Shown: one piece after another, positions 26,715-36,582 of the stretch
Position numbering within the stretch: the first letter of the stretch is position 1
Layout of the letters: each line of letters opens with the position of its first letter
NCBI RefSeq assembly: GCF_016406145.1
Contig: NZ_CP066306.1
Coordinates: forward strand, 868,001 to 932,000
From: Pseudomonas putida
GTDB lineage: Bacteria; Pseudomonadota; Gammaproteobacteria; Pseudomonadales; Pseudomonadaceae
Direction of reading: 5' to 3'
DNA length: 64,000 nt
Program-made: the position numbers and the translations under genes
The notes under the pieces: model-generated
Told to the model about the DNA's origin: nothing
The model's input: only the letters and a program-made list of their open reading frames with translations
Database searches by the model: none

Positions 26715-29015
26715 ATGGCACTGGCACATAACCTGGGTTTTCCGCGTATCGGTCGCGACCGCGAACTGAAAAAAGCCCAGGAAGCCTTCTGGAAAGGTGA
26801 GTTGGACGAAGCCGGCCTGCGCAAGGTAGGCCGCGACTTGCGCGCGGCTCACTGGCAAGCCCAGAAGGATGCTGGCATCGAGCTGTTGCCCGTCGGCGAT
26901 TTCGCCTGGTATGACCAGGTACTGACGCACTCGCTGACCTTCGGCGTCATCCCCGAGCGTTTCCGAGGCCATGACGGTGCCAAGCCCACCCTGCAAACCC
27001 TGTTCGCCATGGCCCGTGGCGTGGCGACCGGGCGCAGTGCCAATTGCTGCGGCGGTGCCCACGCCCAGGAAATGACCAAGTGGTTCGACACCAACTACCA
27101 CTACTTGGTACCTGAGTTTACCGTCGATCAGCAATTCGCCCTGAGCTGGGAGCAGTTGTTCGAGGAAGTTGACGAAGCCAAGGCCTTGGGCCATGCCGCC
27201 AAACCGGTGGTGATCGGCCCGCTGACCTACTTGTGGCTGGGCAAGGCCAAAGGTGGCGACTTCGACAAGCTGGAGCTGCTCGACCGCTTGCTGCCGGTAT
27301 ACGACGAAATCCTTAACCGCCTGGCTGGTCAGGGTGTGGAGTGGGTGCAGATAGACGAGCCGATCCTGGTACTCGATCTGCCGCAGGAATGGAAAAACGC
27401 CTATGAGCGCGTCTACAACATCCTCCAGCGCGCCCCTTTGAAAAAACTGGTGGCCACCTATTTCGGCGGCCTGGAAGAAAACCTCGGCCTTGCCGCCAAC
27501 CTGCCCGTCGACGGCCTGCATATCGACCTGGTGCGAGCGCCGGAGCAGTACCCGACCATCCTCGACCGCCTGCCGGCCTACAAGATACTCTCACTGGGCC
27601 TGGTCAACGGCCGCAACGTCTGGGCCTGCGATCTGGAGAAAGCCGTTGATGTACTGCGTCACGCTGCCGAGCGTCTGGGTGACCGCCTGTGGGTTGCACC
27701 ATCCTGTTCGCTGTTGCACAGCCCCGTGGACCTGGGCCGTGAAGACCAGCTCGACACCGAGCTGAAAAGCTGGCTGGCCTTCGCCGTGCAGAAATGCCAG
27801 GAAGTCGCCGTGCTGGCCAAGGCCGTCAACCAACCGGACGCTGCCGAAGTTGCCGCCGCACTGGCGCGTAGCCGCGCCATCCAGGCTGGCCGCGCCAGCT
27901 CGCCACGTATCCACAAGCCTGCTGTACAGGCGCGGGTCCACGCTATAAAGCCTGGCGACAGCCAGCGCCAGTCGGCGTTCGGCCAGCGTATTGCCAAGCA
28001 GCGAGCCGGGCTGAACCTGCCAGCCTATCCGACCACCACTATCGGCTCTTTCCCGCAGACCCCTGCCATACGCCTGGCACGCCAGGCGTTTAAACAGGGC
28101 AAGTTGACCGAAGCTGATTACGTCGAAGCCATGCACAGTGAAATCCGCCATGCCGTACAGATCCAGGAAAACCTGGGCCTGGACGTACTGGTGCACGGCG
28201 AGGCCGAGCGCAACGACATGGTGGAATACTTTGCCGAGCAACTCGACGGCTACGTGTTCACCCGTTTTGGCTGGGTACAGAGCTATGGTTCGCGGTGCGT
28301 GAAGCCTGCGGTGATCTACGGTGACCTGAGCCGGCCTGAGGCGATGACCGTGGCCTGGATCCGCTATGCACAAGGGCTGACCCGCAAAGTCATGAAGGGC
28401 ATGCTGACCGGCCCGGTGACCATGCTGATGTGGTCGTTCCCACGTGAGGATGTCAGCCGCGAAACCCAGGCCCGTCAACTGGCGCTGGCAATCCGCGATG
28501 AAGTGCTCGACCTGGAAGCAGCTGATATCAAGATCGTGCAGATCGACGAAGCAGCCTTCCGCGAAGGCCTGCCGCTGCGCCGCAGTGCCTGGCCTGCTTA
28601 CCTCGAGTGGGCCACCGAGGCCTTCCGCCTTTGCGCTTCGGGCGTTCGTGACGAAACACAGATCCACACCCACATGTGCTACAGCGAATTCAACGATGTG
28701 ATCGAGTCGATCGCTGCGATGGACGCAGACGTCATCACCATCGAGACATCGCGTTCGGACATGGAATTGCTGGAGGCGTTCGAGAAGTTCGACTACCCGA
28801 ACGAGATCGGCCCAGGTGTGTATGACATTCACTCGCCACGCGTACCGAGCCGCGAGGAGATGGTCAAGTTGCTGCGCAAGGCAGCCCTGCGTATTCCGGC
28901 TGAGCGTCTGTGGGTCAACCCGGATTGCGGATTGAAAACCCGTGCCTGGCCCGAGACCGAGGCGGCGTTGGTGAACATGGTGGCAGCGGCTCGGGAGTTG
29001 CGCGCCACAGCCTGA
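26715..29015 (+). CDS. metE: cobalamin-independent methionine synthase
   Basis: A 766-residue enzyme transferring methyl from 5-methyltetrahydropteroyl-triglutamate to homocysteine. The N-terminus [17 protein letters not shown] binds folate; the catalytic C-terminal half has [12 protein letters not shown] and the zinc ligands in [11 protein letters not shown] and [12 protein letters not shown]. The start [13 protein letters not shown] has GAGGGA ahead; an upstream in-frame start would add seven residues. It is divergent from the MetF-MetV gene that makes its substrate. Confidence 0.96.
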   Translation: MALAHNLGFPRIGRDRELKKAQEAFWKGELDEAGLRKVGRDLRAAHWQAQKDAGIELLPVGDFAWYDQVLTHSLTFGVIPERFRGHDGAKPTLQTLFAMARGVATGRSANCCGGAHAQEMTKWFDTNYHYLVPEFTVDQQFALSWEQLFEEVDEAKALGHAAKPVVIGPLTYLWLGKAKGGDFDKLELLDRLLPVYDEILNRLAGQGVEWVQIDEPILVLDLPQEWKNAYERVYNILQRAPLKKLVATYFGGLEENLGLAANLPVDGLHIDLVRAPEQYPTILDRLPAYKILSLGLVNGRNVWACDLEKAVDVLRHAAERLGDRLWVAPSCSLLHSPVDLGREDQLDTELKSWLAFAVQKCQEVAVLAKAVNQPDAAEVAAALARSRAIQAGRASSPRIHKPAVQARVHAIKPGDSQRQSAFGQRIAKQRAGLNLPAYPTTTIGSFPQTPAIRLARQAFKQGKLTEADYVEAMHSEIRHAVQIQENLGLDVLVHGEAERNDMVEYFAEQLDGYVFTRFGWVQSYGSRCVKPAVIYGDLSRPEAMTVAWIRYAQGLTRKVMKGMLTGPVTMLMWSFPREDVSRETQARQLALAIRDEVLDLEAADIKIVQIDEAAFREGLPLRRSAWPAYLEWATEAFRLCASGVRDETQIHTHMCYSEFNDVIESIAAMDADVITIETSRSDMELLEAFEKFDYPNEIGPGVYDIHSPRVPSREEMVKLLRKAALRIPAERLWVNPDCGLKTRAWPETEAALVNMVAAARELRATA

Positions 29016-29034
29016 GGATTTGCTGCTTGTACCA

Positions 29035-29064
29035 CCCCCATCGGCGGCTTGCCGGCGATGGGGG
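29035..29064. terminator. hairpin between metE and the thiolase gene
   Basis: CCCCCATCG, a twelve-base loop and CGATGGGGG between the convergent ends of metE and the thiolase gene. The loop contains a REP-like GGCTTGCCGG. It probably terminates both transcripts. Confidence 0.6.
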
Positions 29065-29089
29065 CAATGCTGTCTGCGTTAAACCGTGA

Positions 29090-30268
29090 TCAACGCTCGA
29101 TCGCCAAAGCGACACCCTGGCCCCCGCCGATGCACAGCGTGGCCAACCCCTTCTTGGCGTCGCGCTTGATCATCTCGTGCAGCAAGGTCACCAGCACCCG
29201 GCACCCCGAGGCACCAATCGGGTGCCCAAGGGCAATTGCCCCGCCGTTGACGTTGACCCGCTCGGCATCCCACTCCAGCGCCTTGCCCACCGCCAGCGCC
29301 TGTGCGGCAAAGGCCTCGTTGGCCTCTATCAGGTCAAGCTCGGCCAATTGCCAGCCGGCCTTGTCCAGGCAACGCTGGGTGGCCGACACCGGGCCAATCC
29401 CCATGATTGCCGGGTCCACCCCCGCACTGGCGTAGCCGGCAATTTTGGCCAGTACCGGCAGGCCAAGGTCCTTGGCCTTGCCTGCACTCATCAGCAGCAT
29501 CGCAGCGGCGCCGTCGTTTAGGCTGGAGGCGTTGCCAGCGGTGACGCTGCCGTCTTTCTTGAAGGCCGGGCGTAGCTTGGCCAAGGAATCAGCAGTGGTG
29601 TCAGGACGGGGCTGCTCGTCACGGTCAAAGACCTTTGGGTCGCCTTTTTTCTGCGGCATCACAATGGGTGTGATTTCGTCCACGAAGCGGCCGGCATCGA
29701 TGGCGGCCACCGCCTTGCGCTGCGATTGGGCAGCAAACGCATCCTGCTGTTCACGGCTGATGCTGTACTTCTCCACCAGGTTTTCGGCGGTAATGCCCAT
29801 GTGGTAGTCGTTGAAGGCATCCCACAGGCCGTCGGTGATCATGCTGTCGACCAACTGGCCATGGCCCATGCGCTGCCCGGTTCGCGCCGAAGGCATCACG
29901 TAGGGGGCCAGGCTCATGTTTTCCTGGCCTCCGGCGATTACCACCTCGGCATCACCGCAACGGATGGCTTGTGCAGCCAGGTGCAGGGCCTTGAGGCCCG
30001 AGCCGCAGACTTTGTTCAGGGTCAGCGCCGGTACACTGTAGGGCAGGCCGGCCTTGATCGCGGCCTGGCGAGCAGGGTTCTGCCCGGCGCCGGCGGTGAG
30101 TACCTGGCCGAGGATCACCTCGTCGACCTGTGCCGGGTCCAGCCCGGTCTGCTCCAGCAGGCGCTTGATCACGGCAGCGCCCAGGTCTACCGCGGGCACG
30201 TTGGCCAGGGCACCCTGGAAGCTGCCGATGGCGGTTCGGGTTGCGGCGACGATGACCACGTCGTTCAT
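29090..30268 (-). CDS. acetyl-CoA C-acetyltransferase (thiolase)
   Basis: A 392-residue biosynthetic-type thiolase. The nucleophile is in [14 protein letters not shown] (Cys about 88); the second site is [21 protein letters not shown] with catalytic His and the last Cys in [12 protein letters not shown]. It interconverts two acetyl-CoA and acetoacetyl-CoA. I start at [15 protein letters not shown], behind GGAG nine bases ahead; the frame extends 52 codons upstream without homology. It stands alone, divergent from fabV. Confidence 0.93.
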   Translation of the reverse strand: MNDVVIVAATRTAIGSFQGALANVPAVDLGAAVIKRLLEQTGLDPAQVDEVILGQVLTAGAGQNPARQAAIKAGLPYSVPALTLNKVCGSGLKALHLAAQAIRCGDAEVVIAGGQENMSLAPYVMPSARTGQRMGHGQLVDSMITDGLWDAFNDYHMGITAENLVEKYSISREQQDAFAAQSQRKAVAAIDAGRFVDEITPIVMPQKKGDPKVFDRDEQPRPDTTADSLAKLRPAFKKDGSVTAGNASSLNDGAAAMLLMSAGKAKDLGLPVLAKIAGYASAGVDPAIMGIGPVSATQRCLDKAGWQLAELDLIEANEAFAAQALAVGKALEWDAERVNVNGGAIALGHPIGASGCRVLVTLLHEMIKRDAKKGLATLCIGGGQGVALAIER

Positions 30269-30360
30269 GTTGTTGTTCTCCGTGTGCAGGTGGGCGCCCA
30301 GCGGGCGCAGTGCCACCAGCTTCGGCGGGTTTGGCTCATTTGTTAAGTTTGTTTTTCTTT

Positions 30361-30389
30361 GCCATTGATGTGAAAAACCAATCAATGGC
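30361..30389. promoter_or_regulatory. perfect inverted repeat between thiolase and fabV
   Basis: GCCATTGAT, eleven bases, ATCAATGGC: perfect nine-base arms, 93 bases upstream of the thiolase start in the 322-base divergent region (30269-30590). No T tract follows, so an operator is more likely than a terminator. Otherwise the gap shows only promoter-like AT-rich stretches. Confidence 0.5.
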
Positions 30390-30590
30390 TCCGGGGCTGG
30401 TGTCCGGTCTTTGGTCTTAACCACCGAATCTTGCCAGCGCCAGAGTGTTCATCGGGGGCGCATCGTTTTGCATCCCTTTGATCACCCCGTAATATGTGTC
30501 GGATAACCTGTGGGGGTAGTCTCACCCTCTGATCAATCGGAATCGCCCGAGGCGGCGCTTCCCCGGCATAAACCTGACGAGGTACAGACA

Positions 30591-31790
30591 TTGGCCATCA
30601 TTCATCCTAAGGTTCGCGGTTTCATCTGCACCACGACTCACCCGAAGGGCTGCGAGCTGAACGTCCGTGACCAGATCGAAGCCACCCGCAAGCTGGGCGT
30701 GCGCGAGGATGGCCCGAAGAAGGTCCTGGTCATTGGTGCATCCAGCGGCTACGGCCTGGCGGCACGCATTACCGCCGCCTTCGGCTTCAAGGCCGATACC
30801 CTGGGCGTGTTCTTCGAAAAACCAGGCACCGAGACCAAGGCTGGCACTGCCGGCTGGTACAACGCTGCTGCCTTCGACAAGTTCGCCAAGGCCGAGGGCC
30901 TGTACAGCAAGTCGATCAACGGTGACGCTTTCTCCGATGAAGCCCGTGCCAAGGTCATCGAGCTGATCAAGAACGAAATGGGCGGTCAGGTCGACCTGGT
31001 CATCTACTCCCTGGCCTCGCCGGTGCGCAAGCTGCCGCAGACCGGTGAAGTGATCCGCTCCGCGCTCAAGCCGATCGGCCAGCCGTACAAGTCGACCGCC
31101 ATCGATACCAATAAGGACACCATCATCGAGGCCAGCATCGAGCCGGCCACCGAGCAGGAAATCGCTGACACCGTCACCGTCATGGGCGGCCAGGACTGGG
31201 AACTGTGGATCGACGCCTTGAACGCCGCGGGCGTGCTCGCACCACAGGCTCGCACCGTGGCCTTCAGCTATATCGGTAGTGACATCACCTGGCCGATCTA
31301 CTGGCACGGCGCCCTGGGCAAGGCCAAGCAGGACCTGGACGAAACCGCCCAGCGCCTGGCCGGCAAGGTCGGTGGCAGCGCCAACGTGGCCGTGCTCAAG
31401 TCGGTGGTCACCCAGGCCAGTTCGGCCATTCCGGTGATGCCGCTGTACCTGTCGATGGTCTTCAAGATCATGCAGGAGAAGGGCGTTCACGAAGGTACCC
31501 AGGACCAGCTGGACCGCATGTTCCGTGATCGCATGTACCGTGCTGACGGCTCCCCGGCGGAGCTGGACGAAAAGGGCCGCCTGCGCCTGGACGACTGGGA
31601 ACTGCGCGACGATGTGCAGGGCGCCTGCAAGGCCCTTTGGCCGCAAGTGACCACCGAGAACCTGTTCGAACTGACCGACTACGCCGGTTACAAGAAGCAG
31701 TTCCTCAACCTGTTCGGCTTCGAGCGCGCTGACGTCAACTACGACGAAGATGTGGCGACCGAGGTGAAGTTCGACTGCGTCGAGCTGTAA
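30591..31790 (+). CDS. fabV: enoyl-[acyl-carrier-protein] reductase FabV
   Basis: A 399-residue NADH-dependent enoyl-ACP reductase of the triclosan-resistant FabV type, completing each fatty-acid elongation cycle. The N-terminus [20 protein letters not shown], the extended Rossmann motif [18 protein letters not shown] and the active-site Y-x8-K in [10 protein letters not shown] are all visible. The protein appears to start at TTG (30591), with GAGG nine bases ahead, since the family begins at this point; the frame is open 27 codons upstream. A terminator follows. Confidence 0.94.
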   Translation: MAIIHPKVRGFICTTTHPKGCELNVRDQIEATRKLGVREDGPKKVLVIGASSGYGLAARITAAFGFKADTLGVFFEKPGTETKAGTAGWYNAAAFDKFAKAEGLYSKSINGDAFSDEARAKVIELIKNEMGGQVDLVIYSLASPVRKLPQTGEVIRSALKPIGQPYKSTAIDTNKDTIIEASIEPATEQEIADTVTVMGGQDWELWIDALNAAGVLAPQARTVAFSYIGSDITWPIYWHGALGKAKQDLDETAQRLAGKVGGSANVAVLKSVVTQASSAIPVMPLYLSMVFKIMQEKGVHEGTQDQLDRMFRDRMYRADGSPAELDEKGRLRLDDWELRDDVQGACKALWPQVTTENLFELTDYAGYKKQFLNLFGFERADVNYDEDVATEVKFDCVEL

Positions 31791-31801
31791 GCCCCTTGGC
31801 T

Positions 31802-31846
31802 TGTACCGGCCCCGCGAAAGGGTCGGTACAGCCCTCTAATTTTTTG
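31802..31846 (+). terminator. terminator of fabV
   Basis: TGTACCGGCC, a nine-base loop and GGTCGGTACA, followed by GCCCTCTAATTTTTTG. It lies twelve bases after the fabV stop and looks like a rho-independent terminator. Confidence 0.75.
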
Positions 31847-31879
31847 CTAGCGTTGGCGCACAACAACAGGAAGCGCGCC

Positions 31880-32788
31880 ATGAGCAGCCTCACCCAACCG
31901 GCCACGCCTTTTCGCCAGACCACAGCCGACGGCTACAGCCTTGGTGGTTTCTACTGGCGCCACGCCCAGGCCAATCCCCAGCGCCCGCTGGTGATCATCA
32001 ATGCCGCCACGTCCGTGCGCTGCCGTTACTACGCCCGCTTTGCCGATTACCTGTTCGCCCAAGGCTGCGACGTGTTGACCTATGACTACCGCGGTATCGG
32101 CGAATCCCGGCCGCCTTCCTTGCGCGGTTTCCAGGCCTCCTGGAGCGACTGGGGCAGGCTGGATTTCGAAGCCATGCTGGCGCACGCCGCCCAGGCATTT
32201 CCCTGCCAGCCGGTGGATGTCGTGGGGCACAGCTTCGGCGGTTGCGCTGTAGGGCTGGCGCCGTCTGCCGGGCGGATCAGGCGGGTGGTGATGGTGGGTG
32301 CGCAGTTCGCCTACTGGCGCGACTATGCGGCTGATCAGCGATGGCGGCTGTTCGGCAAGTGGCACGTGGCGATGCCGTTGCTGACCCGTGTGTTCGGTTA
32401 CTTCCCCGGCAAACGCCTGGGCTGGATGGAAGACACACCTGCAGGTGTGGTGCAGGACTGGACCACCCGTACAGCGCGCTATGAGCAAAGGCCCAGCGGG
32501 CGCACGTTGGAGCGTTTGCCGTTTGCCCAGGTGCGTGCGGCGACGTTGGCGATCAGCCTGGCCGATGACCCGTTTGGCACGGTGGCCGCTACAGAGCGAT
32601 TGCTAGGTTATCTGGAAGGCGCCGAGCGTCGGCATCTGCGGATCGCACCTGCGGATATCGCGGCCGAGGACATTGGCCACTTCGCGTTTTTCCATGACCG
32701 GTTCCGCGAGAGCCTGTGGCCGATTGCGCTGGCGTGGTTGCAGCGCGGCGGGTTGCCGGCCGACGGGCCGGGGCAGATCATCAGCTGA
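31880..32788 (+). CDS. alpha/beta hydrolase
   Basis: A 302-residue alpha/beta-hydrolase. Segments consistent with the fold are DVLTYDYRGIGESRPP (oxyanion side) and the nucleophile elbow VVGHSFGGCAVGL with Ser in GHSFGG; the catalytic His is probably in EDIGHFAFF near the C-terminus. It resembles the COG4757-type predicted hydrolases. The start MSSLTQPATPF follows AGGAAG. The substrate is unknown. It is monocistronic between fabV and the hopJ-like gene. Confidence 0.8.
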   Translation: MSSLTQPATPFRQTTADGYSLGGFYWRHAQANPQRPLVIINAATSVRCRYYARFADYLFAQGCDVLTYDYRGIGESRPPSLRGFQASWSDWGRLDFEAMLAHAAQAFPCQPVDVVGHSFGGCAVGLAPSAGRIRRVVMVGAQFAYWRDYAADQRWRLFGKWHVAMPLLTRVFGYFPGKRLGWMEDTPAGVVQDWTTRTARYEQRPSGRTLERLPFAQVRAATLAISLADDPFGTVAATERLLGYLEGAERRHLRIAPADIAAEDIGHFAFFHDRFRESLWPIALAWLQRGGLPADGPGQIIS

Positions 32789-32812
32789 TGGGGCCTGCCC
32801 GGCCCGGCAGTA

Positions 32813-33154
32813 TCAGGCGTTGCGCGAAAGCGGCTGCGCGGTGAACTTCACACCTGCCAGGCCATGCGCGATCAGCGCACGGATGTTGCCATGGTCAGTG
32901 CCCTCAGGCGTGGCCGCCACGTCACGGTAGTGCTCGCCGAAGGCCAGCAGCGCCTCCTGGTCGCTCAGGCCTTCCAGCAGGGCCAGGCCCAGCGTCTTGC
33001 ACGAGCCTTCGTTCTGCCCGGCGGCGTTTTCCACGCCACCGTTGGTGAAAGCCTGTGGCTGGTAGCTGTAGTTGGCAGCGATGAACGCCAGGGTGTCGGC
33101 AAAGGCGTGTTTGCCGCTGGCCAGGCTGGCGCGCAGGGTGTTCAGATCAGTCAC
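32813..33154 (-). CDS. HopJ-domain protein
   Basis: A 113-residue protein matching the HopJ type III effector family (PF08888): TLAFIAANYSYQPQAFTNGG, NEGSCKTLGLALLEGL and FGEHYRDVAATPEGTDHGNIR. Despite the name, the family is widespread in non-pathogens and usually chromosomal; no type III secretion gene is nearby. The start is GTG at 33154 with AAGGA seven bases ahead, overlapping the last eight bases of the DUF1244 gene, so the two are translationally coupled. The biochemical role is unknown. Confidence 0.82.
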   Translation of the reverse strand: MTDLNTLRASLASGKHAFADTLAFIAANYSYQPQAFTNGGVENAAGQNEGSCKTLGLALLEGLSDQEALLAFGEHYRDVAATPEGTDHGNIRALIAHGLAGVKFTAQPLSRNA

Positions 33155-33443
33155 GAGGTTTTCCTTTTTCAAACGCCGCTTGCTGGTCGGCGCTGGCTTC
33201 TTTCTGGTACTGGGTTTTCCATTCGGCGTAGGGCATGCCATACACCGCTTCACGGGCGTCATCCAGGCTGATGTCGACCTGGCGTTCGTCGGCCGCGGCC
33301 TTGTACCACTTGGACAGGCAGTTGCGGCAGAAACCTGACAGGTTCATCAGGTCGATGTTCTGCACATCGGTGCGGTTCTGCAGGTGTGCGACCAGGCGCC
33401 GGAAGGCGGCGGCCTCGAGTTCGAGTTGTTCTTGCGCAGTCAT
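33147..33443 (-). CDS. DUF1244 family protein
   Basis: A 98-residue protein of family DUF1244 (PF06844). The conserved block is NIDLMNLSGFCRNCLSKWY, with two cysteines, then REAVYGMPYAEWKTQYQ. It is a small soluble all-helical protein of unknown function. It lies between folM (nine-base gap) and the hopJ-like gene (eight-base overlap), so the three form one operon. Confidence 0.88.
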   Translation of the reverse strand: MTAQEQLELEAAAFRRLVAHLQNRTDVQNIDLMNLSGFCRNCLSKWYKAAADERQVDISLDDAREAVYGMPYAEWKTQYQKEASADQQAAFEKGKPRD

Positions 33444-33452
33444 GGGCTTCTC

Positions 33453-34145
33453 TCAGGTCATGCGATTCTTCAGGTGGCGGCCACCGTTGATGACCACCTG
33501 GCTGCCGGTGCTGTATTGGCTTTCGAGCAGGTATTTGACCGTCTCGATCAGCGGGCCGGCGCCGGGTTCGAATTCCAGCAGGGCCTTTTTCAGGGTCTGC
33601 TGGCGATAGGCTTCGTCGCCCCCTTCCTTGAGGATCAGCAGCCCAGGCAGGATACCGTTGACGTGTACCTTGGGCGCATATTTTTCGGCAAACGACAGCA
33701 CCATGTTCTGCAGCGCTGCCTTGGTGGCGGCATAGCCGATATGGCTCTTGCTGCCCCGCGAGGAGGTTTCGTCGCAGATGTGGATGATATCGGCCTTGTC
33801 GACCTTGTTCAGCAAATCACCCAGCGCCAGGTTCAGGTGGTAGGGCGCCTCGACGTGGAGGCGGAACATGGTCTGCAGGTTGTCCAGGCCATCGTCGAGC
33901 CAAAGAGAAGCGTTGTGGATGATTGCGCGCAGCCCATCGTAGTGCTGCTGCAGGTGGTCGATCAGCGCCTGGCGGTCGGCCGCCAGGCAAAGGTCGGCCT
34001 GGAACTGCACGATGTTAGGGTGCGCAGGCTGGGGCTGGACGCTGCGGCTGGCACTGACCACGGTATGGCCGGCCTCTGCCAGCTCAAGGGCCAAGGCCAG
34101 CCCGACGCGCTGGCTGGCTCCGGTAACGAGAATTGGGCTGTTCAT
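33453..34145 (-). CDS. folM: dihydromonapterin reductase FolM
   Basis: A 230-residue short-chain dehydrogenase that reduces dihydromonapterin to tetrahydromonapterin, the cofactor of phenylalanine hydroxylase in pseudomonads. The N-terminus SPILVTGASQRVGLALALELA has the TGxxxRxG variant that marks the FolM/pteridine reductase group; the active site is YAATKAAL (YxxxK). The ATG at 34145 fits the family N-terminus, with 42 unrelated upstream codons dropped. It is the first gene of the folM-DUF1244-hopJ operon. The tyrosine-degradation genes lie 6 kb away. Confidence 0.85.
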   Translation of the reverse strand: MNSPILVTGASQRVGLALALELAEAGHTVVSASRSVQPQPAHPNIVQFQADLCLAADRQALIDHLQQHYDGLRAIIHNASLWLDDGLDNLQTMFRLHVEAPYHLNLALGDLLNKVDKADIIHICDETSSRGSKSHIGYAATKAALQNMVLSFAEKYAPKVHVNGILPGLLILKEGGDEAYRQQTLKKALLEFEPGAGPLIETVKYLLESQYSTGSQVVINGGRHLKNRMT

Positions 34146-34222
34146 GTGCGGGCGGTCAACTTGTCTTTCCTGTCGTTGCCGCCCAGCATACCCGAACTGT
34201 TTCCCTCTTGTATGGCCTGGCC

Positions 34223-34783
34223 TCAGCGGCTGCGCAGTGCGGCGCCTGAGGGGGGAGAGGCATGAAGCCAACCGGCCAGCAGGCGGGTGGAGAGCGGGAT
34301 GAACAGGTACACCATCAGCGGCGTCAGTGCCAGGGTGCTGAGCATCACGCGCGGCACCAGTTCAAATTCGGTCAGCCAGTGGCCGAAGAGCACATTGAAC
34401 AGCAGCGAGACGGGAAAAAATGCCAGCCAGATCGCGACCGCCTGTTTCCAGCGTGGTGGTTTTTGCACTGTATTGGTGCCAAACCAGTCATCGATGCCAC
34501 TGACGCGCCTCTCTTTGGGGCGCTCGAACAGGCCGTTGCCACGTTGCAGCCAGGCGCGGCGCGACGCGGAATGCTCCCAGGCATGCAGGGTGGGCTCGTC
34601 GCTGAAGCGGAAAATGATCTGGAATTCATCGCTGTCGCGCGGCGGTGCGAGGATGCCTGAACCGAGGTAGCCGGGGAAGTCGGTGGCCAACTGCTCGCCT
34701 TCGTGCAGCCAGGCCAGCAGGTCCTGGTAGCGGCCATGGGCGGCGCGACGCGACACCATCAGGGTGACGGGTGGGGTAGACAT
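34223..34783 (-). CDS. membrane protein with ABM-like (ferredoxin-like) domain
   Basis: A 186-residue protein: residues 1-105 form an antibiotic-biosynthesis-monooxygenase-type dimeric alpha/beta domain (TLMVSRRAAHGRYQDLLAWL, FQIIFRFSDEPTLHAWEHS), and two TM helices follow (about 120-142 and 152-174). This arrangement matches COG3224. The role is unknown. The start MSTPPVTLMVSRR is chosen at the domain boundary. It is monocistronic, upstream of folM on the same strand. Confidence 0.75.
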   Translation of the reverse strand: MSTPPVTLMVSRRAAHGRYQDLLAWLHEGEQLATDFPGYLGSGILAPPRDSDEFQIIFRFSDEPTLHAWEHSASRRAWLQRGNGLFERPKERRVSGIDDWFGTNTVQKPPRWKQAVAIWLAFFPVSLLFNVLFGHWLTEFELVPRVMLSTLALTPLMVYLFIPLSTRLLAGWLHASPPSGAALRSR

Positions 34784-35001
34784 CGTGTATCTCCTGGCGA
34801 CGGGGCTGGCGGGTAGCCGGCCCCTTGGCTGCGTGGCCCGGGGTGGTGGGCGACGCAAGCGTCTATGCAAGAATCGGGCGCGGATTATGGCTGATCGCTC
34901 GTTATTGGCAACTGTCTGCTACTGAGGGTGGTTAACCTGCGACGTTTCCTCTCGTAGTAGACTGCACCTCCAATTTATTGCGCACAGGTCATTCAGTGCA
35001 G

Positions 35002-35934
35002 ATGGACAATCAGGGACTTACAGCGGAAGTCGAAGCAGGCCTGCAGCATCAGGACCTGTTCCCGATACGTGAAGTTTCCCGGCTCACCGGGGTCAATGCC
35101 GTGACTCTGCGTGCCTGGGAGCGGCGCTATGGGCTGATCCAGCCAACACGCACCGACAGTGGCCACCGCCTTTATTCGCTGGCTGACATCGAAGATATCC
35201 GGCGCATTCTTGGATGGCTGGAGCGCGGTGTGGCGGTCAGCAAGGTCGGCAGTATCCTGGCGCGTGACCAGGCGAACGTGCATGACGCGTTTGCAGCCGA
35301 TTCTGCCATCCGCTGGCAGGCGCAATTGCGCGAGGCAGTGCAACGCTTCGATGCCGAGAGCCTTGACCGGTTGTTCGACCAGGTGTTTGCCTGCATCAAT
35401 CAGGACCAGGTTTTCGCTGATGTGTTCATGCCCGTCTGGCACGACCTGGCGGCTGGGCAAGGTGCGTTCGGCCAGGCCAGCGAGTGGCTGTTCCTCGATC
35501 AGTTTTTGCGTGCCCGGGTGTTCTCGCGCCTGCAGCTCACGCGTCGGCAGCGCAGCCGCTGCGTGCTTCTGGCACCGTTGCCGGGGCAGTGCCTGGAACT
35601 GGAACTGCTGGTCACCGGCCTGTTGTTGTGCAGCGATGATGTCGGTGTAACGCTGTTGATGCCTGGGCAGCCGCTGGATGAGTTGGCGGTCGTCTCTGGA
35701 AAGCTTAGGCCCGATGCTTTGGTACTGTTCTCCAACCACGCGCCGACAGCTGAGCTCAGCAAGCGCTTGAGGCGCCTGGCTGCCGGGCTTGAGTGCCCAT
35801 TGCTACTGGCGGGGGAGGCTGCCGAAATGGCCCAGGAAAGCCTGGCCGGCAGCCCGGTGGCGTGCCTGGGTGCAGAGGTAAGCCTGATGCGACGGCGCTT
35901 GCGGCAATACCTGGCCGGTCAGCTCGACAGCTGA
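35002..35934 (+). CDS. MerR-family regulator with B12-binding-like domain
   Basis: A 310-residue regulator. The N-terminal MerR winged helix is LFPIREVSRLTGVNAVTLRAWERRYGLIQP with SGHRLYSLADIEDIRRI. The rest resembles the helical cap and Rossmann cobalamin-binding domain of LitR/CarH regulators, but the DxHxxG cobalamin-ligand motif is not evident, as in class II LitR proteins that work with short LOV proteins. A GTG six bases upstream is an alternative start. It is near a LOV photoreceptor, which makes light response plausible. Its end overlaps the convergent PilZ-like gene by 16 bases. Confidence 0.82.
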   Translation: MDNQGLTAEVEAGLQHQDLFPIREVSRLTGVNAVTLRAWERRYGLIQPTRTDSGHRLYSLADIEDIRRILGWLERGVAVSKVGSILARDQANVHDAFAADSAIRWQAQLREAVQRFDAESLDRLFDQVFACINQDQVFADVFMPVWHDLAAGQGAFGQASEWLFLDQFLRARVFSRLQLTRRQRSRCVLLAPLPGQCLELELLVTGLLLCSDDVGVTLLMPGQPLDELAVVSGKLRPDALVLFSNHAPTAELSKRLRRLAAGLECPLLLAGEAAEMAQESLAGSPVACLGAEVSLMRRRLRQYLAGQLDS

Positions 35935-36536
35935 GCGTGCAACTCCGGGTGGGCCTGAAGATGAGCTTGCAGAATGTATTCACGCAAGCGCTCGGTTTCT
36001 TGCGCCGAGCTGCGGCTGAGGTCGTAGGCAGCGAGATCCGGGCCAATACGCCGGCGTAGCCTGCCGTGCAGTACGATGGCCGGGATACCCCCTGGCGCGA
36101 AGCGCAGGTCGAAGCGCGAAGGCGCTTCGGGCAGGCCGCGAATTTCCAGAAGCGCCCCTTTGAAAGAAATCTCGCGCACGAAGAGCCCGCTGACCTTGCC
36201 CTGCGCATCCAGCAGCGCAGTGGGCTGGTCCATCGACAGGCGCCAAGGGCGCAACATCGGGCCGTCTTCGTAGATTTCCGGCGAGCCGATCTGCAGGTGC
36301 ACGGCGTGGAACTCGTCCTCCACCAGGTGCAGGGGGAAGTTGATCTGCTGGTTGTTGAACTGTGCCTGCAGGGTGACTTGCTCGTTGGCCACCAGCCGAG
36401 CCAGCAACGACTGAATACGTCGGTCGCCATTGACCAGCAGGCTCGACATCGGGTCGGTCTGGTTCAATTGCGGGGAATGCTGCATGTCCTGGATGAAATC
36501 CAGCTCGTCCTGGGTCAAAAGCGCATTGGCGTGCAT
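35919..36536 (-). CDS. PilZ-like domain protein
   Basis: A 205-residue soluble protein. The N-terminal region (QDELDFIQDMQHSP) is helical. The central part, RRIQSLLARLVANEQVTLQAQFNN, then strands ending in LFVREISFKGALLEIRGLP, resembles a YcgR-type arrangement, with DxSxxG replaced by REISFKGALL. That makes c-di-GMP binding uncertain. It lies 46 bases downstream of the LOV gene on the same strand and is probably co-transcribed with it. Confidence 0.55.
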   Translation of the reverse strand: MHANALLTQDELDFIQDMQHSPQLNQTDPMSSLLVNGDRRIQSLLARLVANEQVTLQAQFNNQQINFPLHLVEDEFHAVHLQIGSPEIYEDGPMLRPWRLSMDQPTALLDAQGKVSGLFVREISFKGALLEIRGLPEAPSRFDLRFAPGGIPAIVLHGRLRRRIGPDLAAYDLSRSSAQETERLREYILQAHLQAHPELHAQLSS

Positions 36537-36582
36537 GATCGAACTCGGAGTTGACGGCTTCTTCAACGGGATTGACTCTGCC

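Noticed and set aside
27591..28832. 413-codon open frame antisense to metE
   Set aside because: metE is complete with zinc ligands; this frame has no family character.
32813..33154. The HopJ protein as evidence of a pathogenicity island
   Set aside because: HopJ-domain proteins are common chromosomal proteins; GC and neighbours are host-like and no type III secretion gene is in the window.
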